Below are positions 1 to 5,417 of a DNA stretch of 6,810 bases, one piece after another. The notes under the pieces are model-generated. The model was not told the DNA's origin. It did not search any database and worked only from the letters and a program-made list of their open reading frames with translations. The stretch is from Acetobacteraceae bacterium. GTDB lineage: Bacteria > Pseudomonadota > Alphaproteobacteria > Acetobacterales > Acetobacteraceae. Each line of letters opens with the position of its first letter. Within the stretch, counting starts at the first letter, position 1. The position numbers were made by a program, and so were the translations under genes. The stretch spans positions 1 through 6,810 of the forward strand of contig JACMOQ010000071.1 of NCBI GenBank assembly GCA_014377905.1, written 5' to 3'.

Positions 1-199
1 CGCCCGTGTCGAGGCCGGCGCCCAGGGCGAACACAAAATCCAGCGCGGCTATATCCCGAGCGTAACCTACTCCGCCCACTGGATCGCCCATCGCGGCTTG
101 CGCCAGGCGGTGGCGGGGTTCCTCGAGGAGGAACGCCGGGAGAAAGCGGCGCAGATTGATTATCTTGCGGAATTTGCGCCGTTCAAGCACGAGGTTTGA
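1..199 (+). CDS. FemAB-like (DUF482) GNAT-fold protein, C-terminal fragment
   Basis: This is a partial gene that enters from the left edge; the frame starts at base 2 and ends at TGA 197-199, leaving 65 codons. The visible peptide begins ARVEAGAQGEHKIQRGY and continues through a segment containing TYSAHWIAHRGLR to an acidic/basic helical tail ending FAPFKHEV. I recognise the 'EAGAQGEHK..RGY.P..TYSAHW' block as the conserved C-terminal signature of the FemAB_like family (PF04339, formerly DUF482), GNAT-superfamily proteins annotated as peptidoglycan biosynthesis/recognition proteins or N-acetyltransferases; their substrate is not established. The N-terminal part lies outside the window. The gene converges on the minus-strand gene ending at 283, and no clear terminator separates them. 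The family call is from memory of the motif and fairly secure; a function beyond that is not. Confidence 0.8.
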   Translation, partial: ARVEAGAQGEHKIQRGYIPSVTYSAHWIAHRGLRQAVAGFLEEERREKAAQIDYLAEFAPFKHEV

Positions 200-282
200 C
201 GGCAGCCCGGGTTCGGCTCTCGTGAAAACATCGCATTATGTTACGATATCAAAACAATATAGTTGCAATTTTTCCCCGCAAC
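200..282. other. Convergent intergenic spacer, AT-rich
   Basis: This 83-bp gap lies between two converging stop codons. Its right part (about 225-275) is much richer in A and T than the genes on either side. The only dyad noticed is GTTGC (262-266) with GCAAC (278-282) around an 11-nt loop that includes a T-run. That is too weak to call a terminator. No gene or RNA is seen. Confidence 0.5.
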
Positions 283-888
283 CTATCCACTCGTTGAAAA
301 AACCACCTTTTCGCCGATGACCCCATCCAAACCAACCGCATCATCCCGCGGCCAAATCTGCGGGGTGATCTGCGCCGCCTCCTCGGCCGCCACCGCCAGC
401 GTAGCCGCCGGCGCCACCATCATTGTGACCGCCGCGAGGTCATAGCCCAGCATGCGGCACAGTGGGCGCAATACCCGCCCAACCCCCGGCATTGCCACGA
501 TCAACGCCTGCATCTCCGGCTCGGCCAATAAATGCGCCAATTGCGAGCCATAGCCGGCCGCCTCCCAGCCAAGCTCGCGCACCAGCCAGCCGCGCTGCGT
601 CGGCAGGCGGATTGCGCCCACCTTGCGCACCCGCGCGCCGGGATCCCGCGCCGCCCGCTCCGCCCGGACCCCAAATGCTGCGGTCGCACTTCGTTCGAAA
701 CGCCCCGCAGCGCGGCTTAGCCACCGCCAGACCGGCCCGATCAGCGCCACCAGCCTTGGTTCCCGCAAGAAGCGCCGCGCCACCAACGCCGCCACCCCGA
801 GCAGAATGCCTGCCAACCGCGGCGCCAGCTCGGGCGCGCAGTCTTTCAGGCTCTTTCGCGGGGTGAGTGGTGCAACGAGTGAGTTCAT
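283..888 (-). CDS. Conserved-looking hypothetical protein, 201 aa
   Basis: I do not recognise a named family. The protein is Arg/Ala/Leu-rich and basic in its first half. It has two short hydrophobic stretches (about residues 23-38 and 45-57) separated by Arg-rich segments, then a probable globular core. The core contains VGAIRLPTQRGWLVRELGWEA (about 90-110), GYGSQLAHLLAEPEMQAL (112-129) and VGRVLRPLCRMLGYD (136-150), followed by a hydrophobic stretch at about 151-167. The 'RLP..RGWLVR...EAAG.GSQL.HLL..PEM..L' pattern resembles uncharacterised Acetobacteraceae proteins as I remember them. The start is the only ATG giving full length (886-888); no convincing Shine-Dalgarno precedes it, so the leader hairpin or a leaderless start may matter. 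The gene follows the stator-like operon on the same strand after 163 bp and probably has its own promoter. Whether the hydrophobic parts cross the membrane is unclear. The gene is likely real; its function is unknown. Confidence 0.75.
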   Translation of the reverse strand: MNSLVAPLTPRKSLKDCAPELAPRLAGILLGVAALVARRFLREPRLVALIGPVWRWLSRAAGRFERSATAAFGVRAERAARDPGARVRKVGAIRLPTQRGWLVRELGWEAAGYGSQLAHLLAEPEMQALIVAMPGVGRVLRPLCRMLGYDLAAVTMMVAPAATLAVAAEEAAQITPQIWPRDDAVGLDGVIGEKVVFSTSG

Positions 889-926
889 GTTTAAATGAAT
901 AACTTAATTGCTCATCAACTGCAAGA

Positions 927-953
927 AATTTCGCCCACCACGATGGCGAAATT
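927..953 (-). repeat. Perfect 9-bp inverted repeat in leader of the 201-aa gene
   Basis: AATTTCGCC at 927-935 and GGCGAAATT at 945-953 are exact reverse complements around a 9-nt loop. On the minus strand the repeat sits right after a TATAAT (964-959) and about 40 nt before the start codon at 888. It could be an operator overlapping the transcription start, or a hairpin in the 5' leader. Alternatively it could be a weak terminator for the upstream operon, whose stop is about 100 nt earlier. The sequence after the stem (TCTTGCAG) lacks a good U-run, so the terminator reading is the weakest of the three. Confidence 0.55.
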
Positions 954-958
954 CGTGG

Positions 959-984
959 ATTATAAAATCGCGGATCGATCGCAA
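959..984 (-). promoter_or_regulatory. Candidate promoter for the 201-aa gene
   Basis: The minus strand carries an exact TATAAT at 964-959 in an A/T-rich pocket of an otherwise GC-rich region. The best -35 candidate is TTGCGA (984-979), but its 14-nt spacer is short; at the usual 17-nt spacing only CCATTG is present. The spacer contains the 8-bp palindrome GATCGATC (973-980). Transcription would start near 952, at the edge of the inverted repeat at 927-953, leaving a leader of about 64 nt. The -10 match is direct observation; promoter activity is inferred. Confidence 0.35.
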
Positions 985-1051
985 TGGTTTGAAAACAATG
1001 GCATCTGGGCAGTTGCTCCTTTTGTTCACAAAAAGAGGGCGCGTCCTTGCA

Positions 1052-2503
1052 TTACCGATCCGTCAACCGAATTTCAATCCGCCGGTTCTTCGCATAGGCC
1101 TCCGGGCTGTCGGAATTATCCAAAGCCTGGTTATCGCCAAACCCGGAGGCTGCCAGACGGTTGGCCGGCACGCCTTCGCCAACCAGCAATTTTACCACCG
1201 TGATTGCCCGGCTCGATGACAGTTCCCAGTTCGAGGCAAAGCGGCCGCCGCCTTGCAGGGGTTGGCGATCGGCGTGGCCGTCGATGCGCAGCAGCCAGTT
1301 CACCTCGGGCGGGATTTTGGCGGAGATTTCCATGATAGTTGCCGCAAGCGTCTTCATCTGATCCCAGCCATTAACGGAAAGATCCGCGCTGCCGACTGGG
1401 AACAGGACTTCGGATTGGAACACAAAGCGATCGCCGACCACCTGAATGCCGGGGCGGTTGGCGAGCACCGCGCGCAGACGGCCGAAGAAATCGCTGCGGT
1501 AGGATTGTAATTCCTCGATTTTCTGAGCAAGTGCGGCGTTCAGGCGGCTGCCAAGATTGACGATCTGGACATCCTTGTCTTTGCCGGCGCTTTCGGCGGC
1601 ATCGAGCGCCCGTTGGGCGCTGCCCATCTGGGCCCGCAACTCGGCAATCTGGCGGTTGAGCAGCGACATTTGTGCCCGCGACGAGTCGGCCAGCCGTCGT
1701 TCATCAACGAGCAGCGCCGTCGCGGCCTTGCCGCGTTCGGCTTCAGTGGTGGCGCGCGCGGCAGCATCGCGGGCCTGCAGTTCAAGCTCGTCGCGCAAGG
1801 CCGCCAACGCCTTGTTCTGCTCGGCGAGGCGGGCGAGGTCGGACAGGCGCAATTCCAAGGTGGCGCGGTCGGCTTTGACGGTGCGATCCAATGCCTCGGA
1901 CTGGCGCTGCATTTCCGACAGACGGGATTGGGCCCCGGCAAGATCGTTATTGGTGGCATCAAGTTGGCGTTGGGCGGCGATGATTTTAGCAGCGTTGCCG
2001 GCGGCATCGTTACTGGCAGTATCGAGGCGGGTGGCGAGCGCGTTCAACTGGGCTTGCTGGGCATCGTTGCGGGCTTGGCGCGCCGCAATCTGGGTATCGG
2101 CATCAACGAGGCGGGCGGCAAGCTGGTCGCGGTCGCGGGCGAGCACATCGCGCTCGGTCAAGGTGCGGCCCTGCTGGGTGCGCAGCGAGGCCAGTTCCTG
2201 CACCAGCATGTCACGGGCGACGGTGCCGGTGGCGAGGTCGCGGCTTAATTGGGCGAGGGATAATTTCAGGTCGGTGGTGCGGCCGCGTTCGAGCGAGAGC
2301 ATATCGGCAAGTTCGGTCAGTTGTCGGCCGGCGCGGTCGAGCGCCTGGTCGCGGCCGGACAACGCGACCGACAGGAAGGCCTGGCCAAGAACGAAAACCA
2401 GCAGCACAAAGATGATCACCATCAACAATGTCGACAAAGCATCGACATAGCCGGGCCAGGCGTTCATCTCGCCATGGTTGCCAGTGCCGCGCCGGCGGGC
2501 CAC
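1052..2503 (-). CDS. MotB/OmpA-type peptidoglycan-binding stator subunit with long periplasmic coiled coil
   Basis: This 483-aa protein has three parts. Residues 16-45 (WPGYVDALSTLLMVIIFVLL...) form one transmembrane helix. D21 in 'GYVDALSTLL' sits where MotB, TolR and ExbD carry their proton-binding Asp. Residues about 51-338 are an almost unbroken, Ala/Leu/Arg/Glu/Gln-rich coiled coil predicted to lie in the periplasm. Residues about 358-483 are an OmpA C-terminal domain with DGHADRQP (408-415), the N425..LS..RA433 pattern and NRRIEI (473-478), so the peptidoglycan-binding Asp (D412) and Arg (R432) appear present. Flagellar MotB proteins are usually near 300 aa, and the extra length here is the coil. 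The start is GTG at 2503 (MARRR, a positive-inside N-terminus), with ATG at 2467 as an alternative; no good Shine-Dalgarno precedes the GTG, consistent with coupling to upstream translation. It is the last gene of the operon and the presumed partner of the MotA-like protein at 2573-3763. Confidence 0.88.
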   Translation of the reverse strand: MARRRGTGNHGEMNAWPGYVDALSTLLMVIIFVLLVFVLGQAFLSVALSGRDQALDRAGRQLTELADMLSLERGRTTDLKLSLAQLSRDLATGTVARDMLVQELASLRTQQGRTLTERDVLARDRDQLAARLVDADTQIAARQARNDAQQAQLNALATRLDTASNDAAGNAAKIIAAQRQLDATNNDLAGAQSRLSEMQRQSEALDRTVKADRATLELRLSDLARLAEQNKALAALRDELELQARDAAARATTEAERGKAATALLVDERRLADSSRAQMSLLNRQIAELRAQMGSAQRALDAAESAGKDKDVQIVNLGSRLNAALAQKIEELQSYRSDFFGRLRAVLANRPGIQVVGDRFVFQSEVLFPVGSADLSVNGWDQMKTLAATIMEISAKIPPEVNWLLRIDGHADRQPLQGGGRFASNWELSSSRAITVVKLLVGEGVPANRLAASGFGDNQALDNSDSPEAYAKNRRIEIRLTDR

Positions 2504-2504
2504 G

Positions 2505-2576
2505 TCAGTGGCCCGAGGCCAGCTGGCACTTTTGCCAGTTGGCTGGATCGGCCCACCGAATAAGCTGCCCGGTCAT
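2505..2576 (-). CDS. Possible 23-codon coupling ORF between the stator genes
   Basis: On the minus strand an ATG at 2576-2574 overlaps the TGA stop of the MotA-like gene (2575-2573) as ATGA. It opens 23 codons that end at TGA 2507-2505, one nucleotide before the GTG start of the MotB-like gene (2503). The peptide begins MTGQLIRWADPANWQK and contains one Cys; it has no signal peptide or membrane segment, and I recognise no family. The ORF fills the intergenic gap almost exactly, so it may couple translation of the two stator genes by termination-reinitiation, which would fit the absence of a Shine-Dalgarno before the GTG. Against it: short GC-rich open frames are common by chance, and only a weak GAGAG purine run precedes its ATG. 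The geometry is seen; the role is inferred. Confidence 0.35.
   Translation of the reverse strand: MTGQLIRWADPANWQKCQLASGH
2523..2538 (-). repeat. Intercistronic hairpin
   Basis: CTGGCA (2523-2528) and TGCCAG (2533-2538) form a perfect 6-bp stem around a 4-nt loop. A flanking pair, CCAGC beginning at 2519 and GCTGG ending at 2546, could extend the structure with a bulge. It lies inside the gap, and the mini-ORF, between the two stator genes, about 20 nt before the GTG start of the second. It could tune translation or mRNA stability of the downstream gene. There is no T-run, so it is not a terminator. Confidence 0.4.
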
Positions 2577-3763
2577 CGCGGCTCGCTCTCGGCGATGGCC
2601 GCGATGGTGCGGGTCAGGATCTTGATCTCATTGCGCAAATCGGCAGTCGATTGTGCGCGGCCCTGCTCGGTTTCGGTGATCAGGCGTTGCAGGATGAGTT
2701 CAATATTGCGCAGATGGGCGCGCGAGACATCGTCGCCGCTGCGTTCGCCGAGTTTTTGCAGGGCGGGGGCGATCGAGGCCTGGGTTTCCGCCAGCCGCAA
2801 CATCAATTGCTGGCTGGTGCGCAGGGTTTCGGCCAAGGCGCCCAACCGTTCGTTGAGCGCCATCAGCGCCTGGGTGCCGTCGCGCCGGTCATCCTCGCCC
2901 CGCGCCAAGGTGCGTTGCAGGCCTTCCATGTTTTCGGCGGTCTGTTCCAGAAGCGCCTGGACATAAACCGGGACCGAGCCGCTGGCCTCAGCGTCGCCGC
3001 CCAATACGCCCGAAGACAGGCGGGTAAGGCCGGCGAGCCATTCCTCCAACTCATTGTAAAACCGGTTCTGCGCCTGGCCGGCGGTGAGGTCGAGGAAGCC
3101 GAGCACGAGCGAGCCGGACAAGCCGAGCATAGAGGCCGAAAATGCCGTGCTCATCCCGCGCAACGGCTTGGTTAGCCCCGATTTCAACTGTTCGAACAGC
3201 GCATTAATGTCACCCGAGCCGACCGACATGCCGGCGATGACGTCGGAAATCGCTGAAATTGTCAGCAACAGGCCCCAGAATGTGCCCAGCAGCCCGAGGA
3301 AGATCAGCAGCCCGATCATGTAACGCGACAATTCGCGGCTTTCATCAAGCCGCGACCCAATCGTATCGAGCAGTGCCCGCGTGGCCTGCGACGACAAAGT
3401 AAAGCGCGCGTTGCCGTCGCCACGTTCCTGCTGCCGGGCTTCCAACATCCGCGCCATCGGCGTCAGCAGGCGCGGCGGCGGGGCGATGCCGGGGCGGCCC
3501 TTGTTGCGCTGGAACTGGTCGAGCCAGTCAACTTCGGGCGAAAGGCGGATGACCTGGCGTAAATTCCAGCCAATCCCGAGCAGCGCCACGAACGAGATCA
3601 GGCCGTTAAGCAGCGGATTGGCGGCAAAGGCACCGAACAAGGTATCCCCAAGCAGGGCACACACAACCACAACCGCTACCAGGAACAGCACCATGCGCAG
3701 CAGGAACACAATCGGCCGGGTCATTGCGCGGAAATCCTGACAGGCGTCAACGTCATCGCTCAT
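2573..3763 (-). CDS. MotA/TolQ/ExbB-family proton channel subunit
   Basis: This 396-aa inner-membrane protein has four predicted transmembrane helices (about residues 17-38, 49-66, 147-171 and 204-224). Two family signatures of the MotA_ExbB domain (PF01618) are clear: LIFLGLLGTFWGLLLTISA (153-171) in the third helix, and PLRGMSTAFSASMLGLSGSL (200-219) in the fourth. A cytoplasmic loop of about 80 residues separates helices 2 and 3. After helix 4 a tail of about 170 residues, rich in Leu/Glu/Arg/Gln, looks helical or coiled-coil (about 267-390). The start is uncertain: ATG 3763 has AAGGA directly abutting it, while ATG 3724 (residue 14, MTRPIVFLLRMVLFL) has AGGA at 10-nt spacing and resembles how I remember homologues beginning. 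With the MotB-like protein it should form an ion-driven stator complex. The gene lies 15 nt after the secreted OmpA-like gene, so co-transcription is very likely. No flagellar gene is nearby, so I would not name it motA. Confidence 0.88.
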   Translation of the reverse strand: MSDDVDACQDFRAMTRPIVFLLRMVLFLVAVVVVCALLGDTLFGAFAANPLLNGLISFVALLGIGWNLRQVIRLSPEVDWLDQFQRNKGRPGIAPPPRLLTPMARMLEARQQERGDGNARFTLSSQATRALLDTIGSRLDESRELSRYMIGLLIFLGLLGTFWGLLLTISAISDVIAGMSVGSGDINALFEQLKSGLTKPLRGMSTAFSASMLGLSGSLVLGFLDLTAGQAQNRFYNELEEWLAGLTRLSSGVLGGDAEASGSVPVYVQALLEQTAENMEGLQRTLARGEDDRRDGTQALMALNERLGALAETLRTSQQLMLRLAETQASIAPALQKLGERSGDDVSRAHLRNIELILQRLITETEQGRAQSTADLRNEIKILTRTIAAIAESEPR

Positions 3764-3778
3764 TCCTTGCAGAAAAGA

Positions 3779-4372
3779 TCACCTGGTGGGCTTGGCTTGC
3801 GTGGCGGGAGTGGGCGAGACCTCAATATCGACGCGATCGGCAATTTCATCGGCGGGCGGCGGGGCTGCAAGTGAACGCATGATGATCCGGCTAGCGGCAA
3901 CCCCCTCGTTGATCAGAACGCCGCGCACCGTCAAGCCGCGGGTCAGCGATAATCGCCGGCTGGCTGAGGCATCGTCGGCCTTGCCGGCGGCGGTGGCAAG
4001 CAAAGTAAAGCGGGCATCGGCGGGGGCGCTGTGGACCAGGGCGCGAATGCTGCGCTCAGTGATCGGGTTCAAATCGCCGCGTCCCGGCCCGAACGTAACC
4101 CGCAAGCCGGTTCCCAAGGGTTCGGTAATGCCGGGGGCATCGGCTGAAATCTGCAAGGGCGGCGGCGGCGGTGGCGGGCGGGTCGGTACGGGTGGGGCCG
4201 GTGGCAGGATGACCGCAGCGCCAGGCGGGGCAGCCGGCATATCGGGGGTAACGCTGGGCGACGGCACCACGCCACGCGTCGCGGGCGGCGTCTGGGCCAA
4301 GGCGGGCGGGGCCAGGGCGGGCAGGACCAGCGCACACGCCAGCCCGAGCCAAAGGAGGATTTGTTTTTTCAT
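3779..4372 (-). CDS. Secreted proline-rich protein with divergent OmpA-like domain
   Basis: I chose ATG 4372 as the start because it opens a textbook Sec signal peptide (MKK, hydrophobic core, ALA cleavage site near residue 26). An in-frame TTG at 4411 would only add 13 polar residues in front of it. The mature protein has a Pro-rich linker (about 28-73, including seven Pro in a row at 66-72) suited to spanning the periplasm. A domain at about 82-186 then follows the OmpA pattern loosely: RVTFGPGRGDLNPITERSIR, then FTLLATAAGKAD, then RRLSLTRGLTVRGVLINEG, then ADRVDIEV. D133 and R145 could be the peptidoglycan-binding pair, but the usual Asn before LS and the first Arg of NRR are missing and the loop is short. 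No lipobox Cys is present, so it is probably soluble and periplasmic. It is the first gene of the stator-like operon and plausibly an accessory cell-wall anchor. The OmpA-like call is moderately secure; the role is inferred. Confidence 0.72.
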   Translation of the reverse strand: MKKQILLWLGLACALVLPALAPPALAQTPPATRGVVPSPSVTPDMPAAPPGAAVILPPAPPVPTRPPPPPPPLQISADAPGITEPLGTGLRVTFGPGRGDLNPITERSIRALVHSAPADARFTLLATAAGKADDASASRRLSLTRGLTVRGVLINEGVAASRIIMRSLAAPPPADEIADRVDIEVSPTPATQAKPTR

Positions 4373-4541
4373 CGGTCGGGGGAGTTTAGCGGAGCATCGC
4401 GTCCGGCTCAATCGAGTTCACCACGGCAATTGTGCCGGTTAAAGCCGCATGATCAGCAGGCGCCTGCCGCCCGAAATATCGGGACCCGCAATACTGGGAT
4501 GGCAGCGACCCTTTGGGTATGCTAATAAAACGAAGGTTTCG

Positions 4542-4574
4542 TTGGCAGATATGAGCAATTCCGGCGGATAAAAT
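4542..4574 (+). promoter_or_regulatory. Weak candidate promoter for the methyltransferase gene
   Basis: TTGGCA (4542-4547) matches the sigma-70 -35 consensus at five of six positions. Downstream, GATAAA (4567-4572, 19-nt spacer) or TAAAAT (4569-4574, 21-nt spacer) could be a -10, but both spacers are longer than usual. The -35 overlaps the right arm of the AACGAA/TTCGTT dyad at 4529-4543, where a repressor could act. The call rests on hexamer matches only. Confidence 0.25.
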
Positions 4575-4596
4575 TGTATTCGTAAATTAAGCGCTC

Positions 4597-4604
4597 GGGA
4601 GGGG
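4597..4604 (+). promoter_or_regulatory. Strong Shine-Dalgarno before the methyltransferase
   Basis: GGGAGGGG lies 5 nt before the ATG at 4610. It is the clearest ribosome-binding site in the window and fixes the methyltransferase start. Confidence 0.75.
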
Positions 4605-4609
4605 ACGGA

Positions 4610-5341
4610 ATGGCTTGGATCGACAAATTATTGAACGTGTCCGTGAATCGTATTTTAATCAAATTGCGTTACGAGATTGACCAGAGAAAATATCTCGGTG
4701 TCAGTCATTCGAAAGTTTATGATTGGGATTGGAATGCGATACGCTTCAATCGCATCGCGCTGGTGAATAGCCTGATTGCTAAAACCAAAGGTATTGAAAC
4801 GCGGTATCTCGAAATCGGGTGCGCGGGAAATGATTTGTTTGACGCCGTGGCGTGTATCAGCAAAATCGGTGTTGACCCTGCCTCTGGCGGCACGCACAGA
4901 ATGCTGTCCGATGATTTTTTCGCGACCAATACGGACAGTTTTGACGTCATATTCATCGACGGCCTGCATCATTATGATCAGGTGAAGCGGGATACGGTCA
5001 ACGCATTGAAAGTGTTGAACGAAGGGGGATGGATTGCGTATCACGACTTCCTGCCGGCCGACTGGAAGGAGCATCACGTGCCCCGGATTCAGTCAACCTG
5101 GACCGGTGACTGTTGGAAGGTTGCGCTTGAGCTTACTGAGGCGAGCGGTTTGGAGTTCAAAATCGCGGCAATCGATCACGGTGTCGGCGTGTTGCGCAAA
5201 ACCGGTGGGACCGTCAGCATTCCCGATTATTCCGCACGGCTGAACAAGGCGGAATTTGACGTGTTCATTGAGAATTTTGATCGATTGCCGATTGCCGACT
5301 ACACCGAAGTCCTAACCTGGATTTCGAACGCCCCACGCTAA
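4610..5341 (+). CDS. Class I SAM-dependent methyltransferase (Methyltransf_24-like)
   Basis: This 243-aa protein has a Rossmann-type methyltransferase core. YLEIGCAGND (66-75) is the glycine-rich SAM-binding motif I, followed by IGVDP (86-90). DVIFIDGLHHYDQVKRD (112-128) gives the strand-4 motif, and LNEGGWIAYHDFLP (136-149) the post-II region. The 'IDG.H.Y..V..D......L..GG.I..HD' pattern is typical of the Methyltransf_24 group, whose characterised members often methylate sugars or small hydroxylated molecules. The paired His/Asp residues (H120, H121, H145, D146) could bind a metal or the substrate. An N-terminal helical segment (1-60) precedes the core. The acceptor is unknown and no glycosyltransferase is visible nearby to suggest one. 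The 5' half is A/T-rich compared with its neighbours, suggesting recent acquisition. The amidase gene follows after 76 bp and may or may not be co-transcribed. Confidence 0.82.
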   Translation: MAWIDKLLNVSVNRILIKLRYEIDQRKYLGVSHSKVYDWDWNAIRFNRIALVNSLIAKTKGIETRYLEIGCAGNDLFDAVACISKIGVDPASGGTHRMLSDDFFATNTDSFDVIFIDGLHHYDQVKRDTVNALKVLNEGGWIAYHDFLPADWKEHHVPRIQSTWTGDCWKVALELTEASGLEFKIAAIDHGVGVLRKTGGTVSIPDYSARLNKAEFDVFIENFDRLPIADYTEVLTWISNAPR

Positions 5342-5417
5342 AGGGGTCGGGTCTAAACGCGTTGCGGTTGGCCGCGCGCGGGCACATTGGCTGCAATTTT
5401 TGTCTTGGGAAACTGAT

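Larger units (their letters stand above)
4373..4609. promoter_or_regulatory. Divergent regulatory spacer with several short dyads
   Basis: This 237-bp spacer separates the minus-strand operon from the plus-strand methyltransferase, so promoters for both should lie in it. Four dyads are visible. They are CGGCA-ATTG-TGCCG (4424-4437), the 12-bp palindrome GCAGGCGCCTGC (4456-4467), CCCGA-AATA-TCGGG (4470-4483) and AACGAA-GGT-TTCGTT (4529-4543). The right third is A/T-rich. None of the dyads has a T-run suggesting a terminator, and I did not find a convincing promoter for the minus-strand operon. Operator function is an inference from position and symmetry. Confidence 0.45.

Noticed and set aside
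262..282. Terminator between the FemAB-like gene and the 201-aa gene
   Set aside because: The stem is only 5 bp with an 11-nt loop, and the T-run is inside the loop rather than after the stem.
1018..1038. Hairpin CTTTTG/CAAAAG just after the stop of the MotB-like gene as a terminator
   Set aside because: The stem is short, nearly all A-T and needs a bulge, and no clear T-run follows it on the minus strand.
895..1203. Plus-strand open frame of 102 codons starting in the spacer
   Set aside because: The first 50 residues look less biased than most shadows, but there is no ribosome-binding site and it runs antisense through the conserved OmpA C-terminus.
1557..2450. Long plus-strand open frame (about 297 codons) opposite the coiled-coil gene
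   Set aside because: It is a shadow of a GC-rich, Ala/Arg/Leu-repetitive gene; its translation is Ser/Arg/Ala-rich without domains. The minus-strand frame has clear family motifs.
1052..4372. Zorya-type anti-phage system
   Set aside because: The channel and MotB-like subunits recall ZorA/ZorB, but here the dominant coil is periplasmic in the MotB-like protein rather than an extended ZorA tail. No ZorC, ZorD or ZorE-type nuclease or helicase is in the window.
3786..4442. Plus-strand open frame of about 218 codons opposite the secreted OmpA-like gene
   Set aside because: Its Gly-rich runs are simply the antisense of the Pro-rich linker. The minus strand has a signal peptide and OmpA-like features.
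4449..4571. 40-codon plus-strand ORF in the divergent spacer
   Set aside because: It has no Shine-Dalgarno, is rich in residues expected from random GC-rich sequence, and overlaps the dyads. I saw nothing to support translation.
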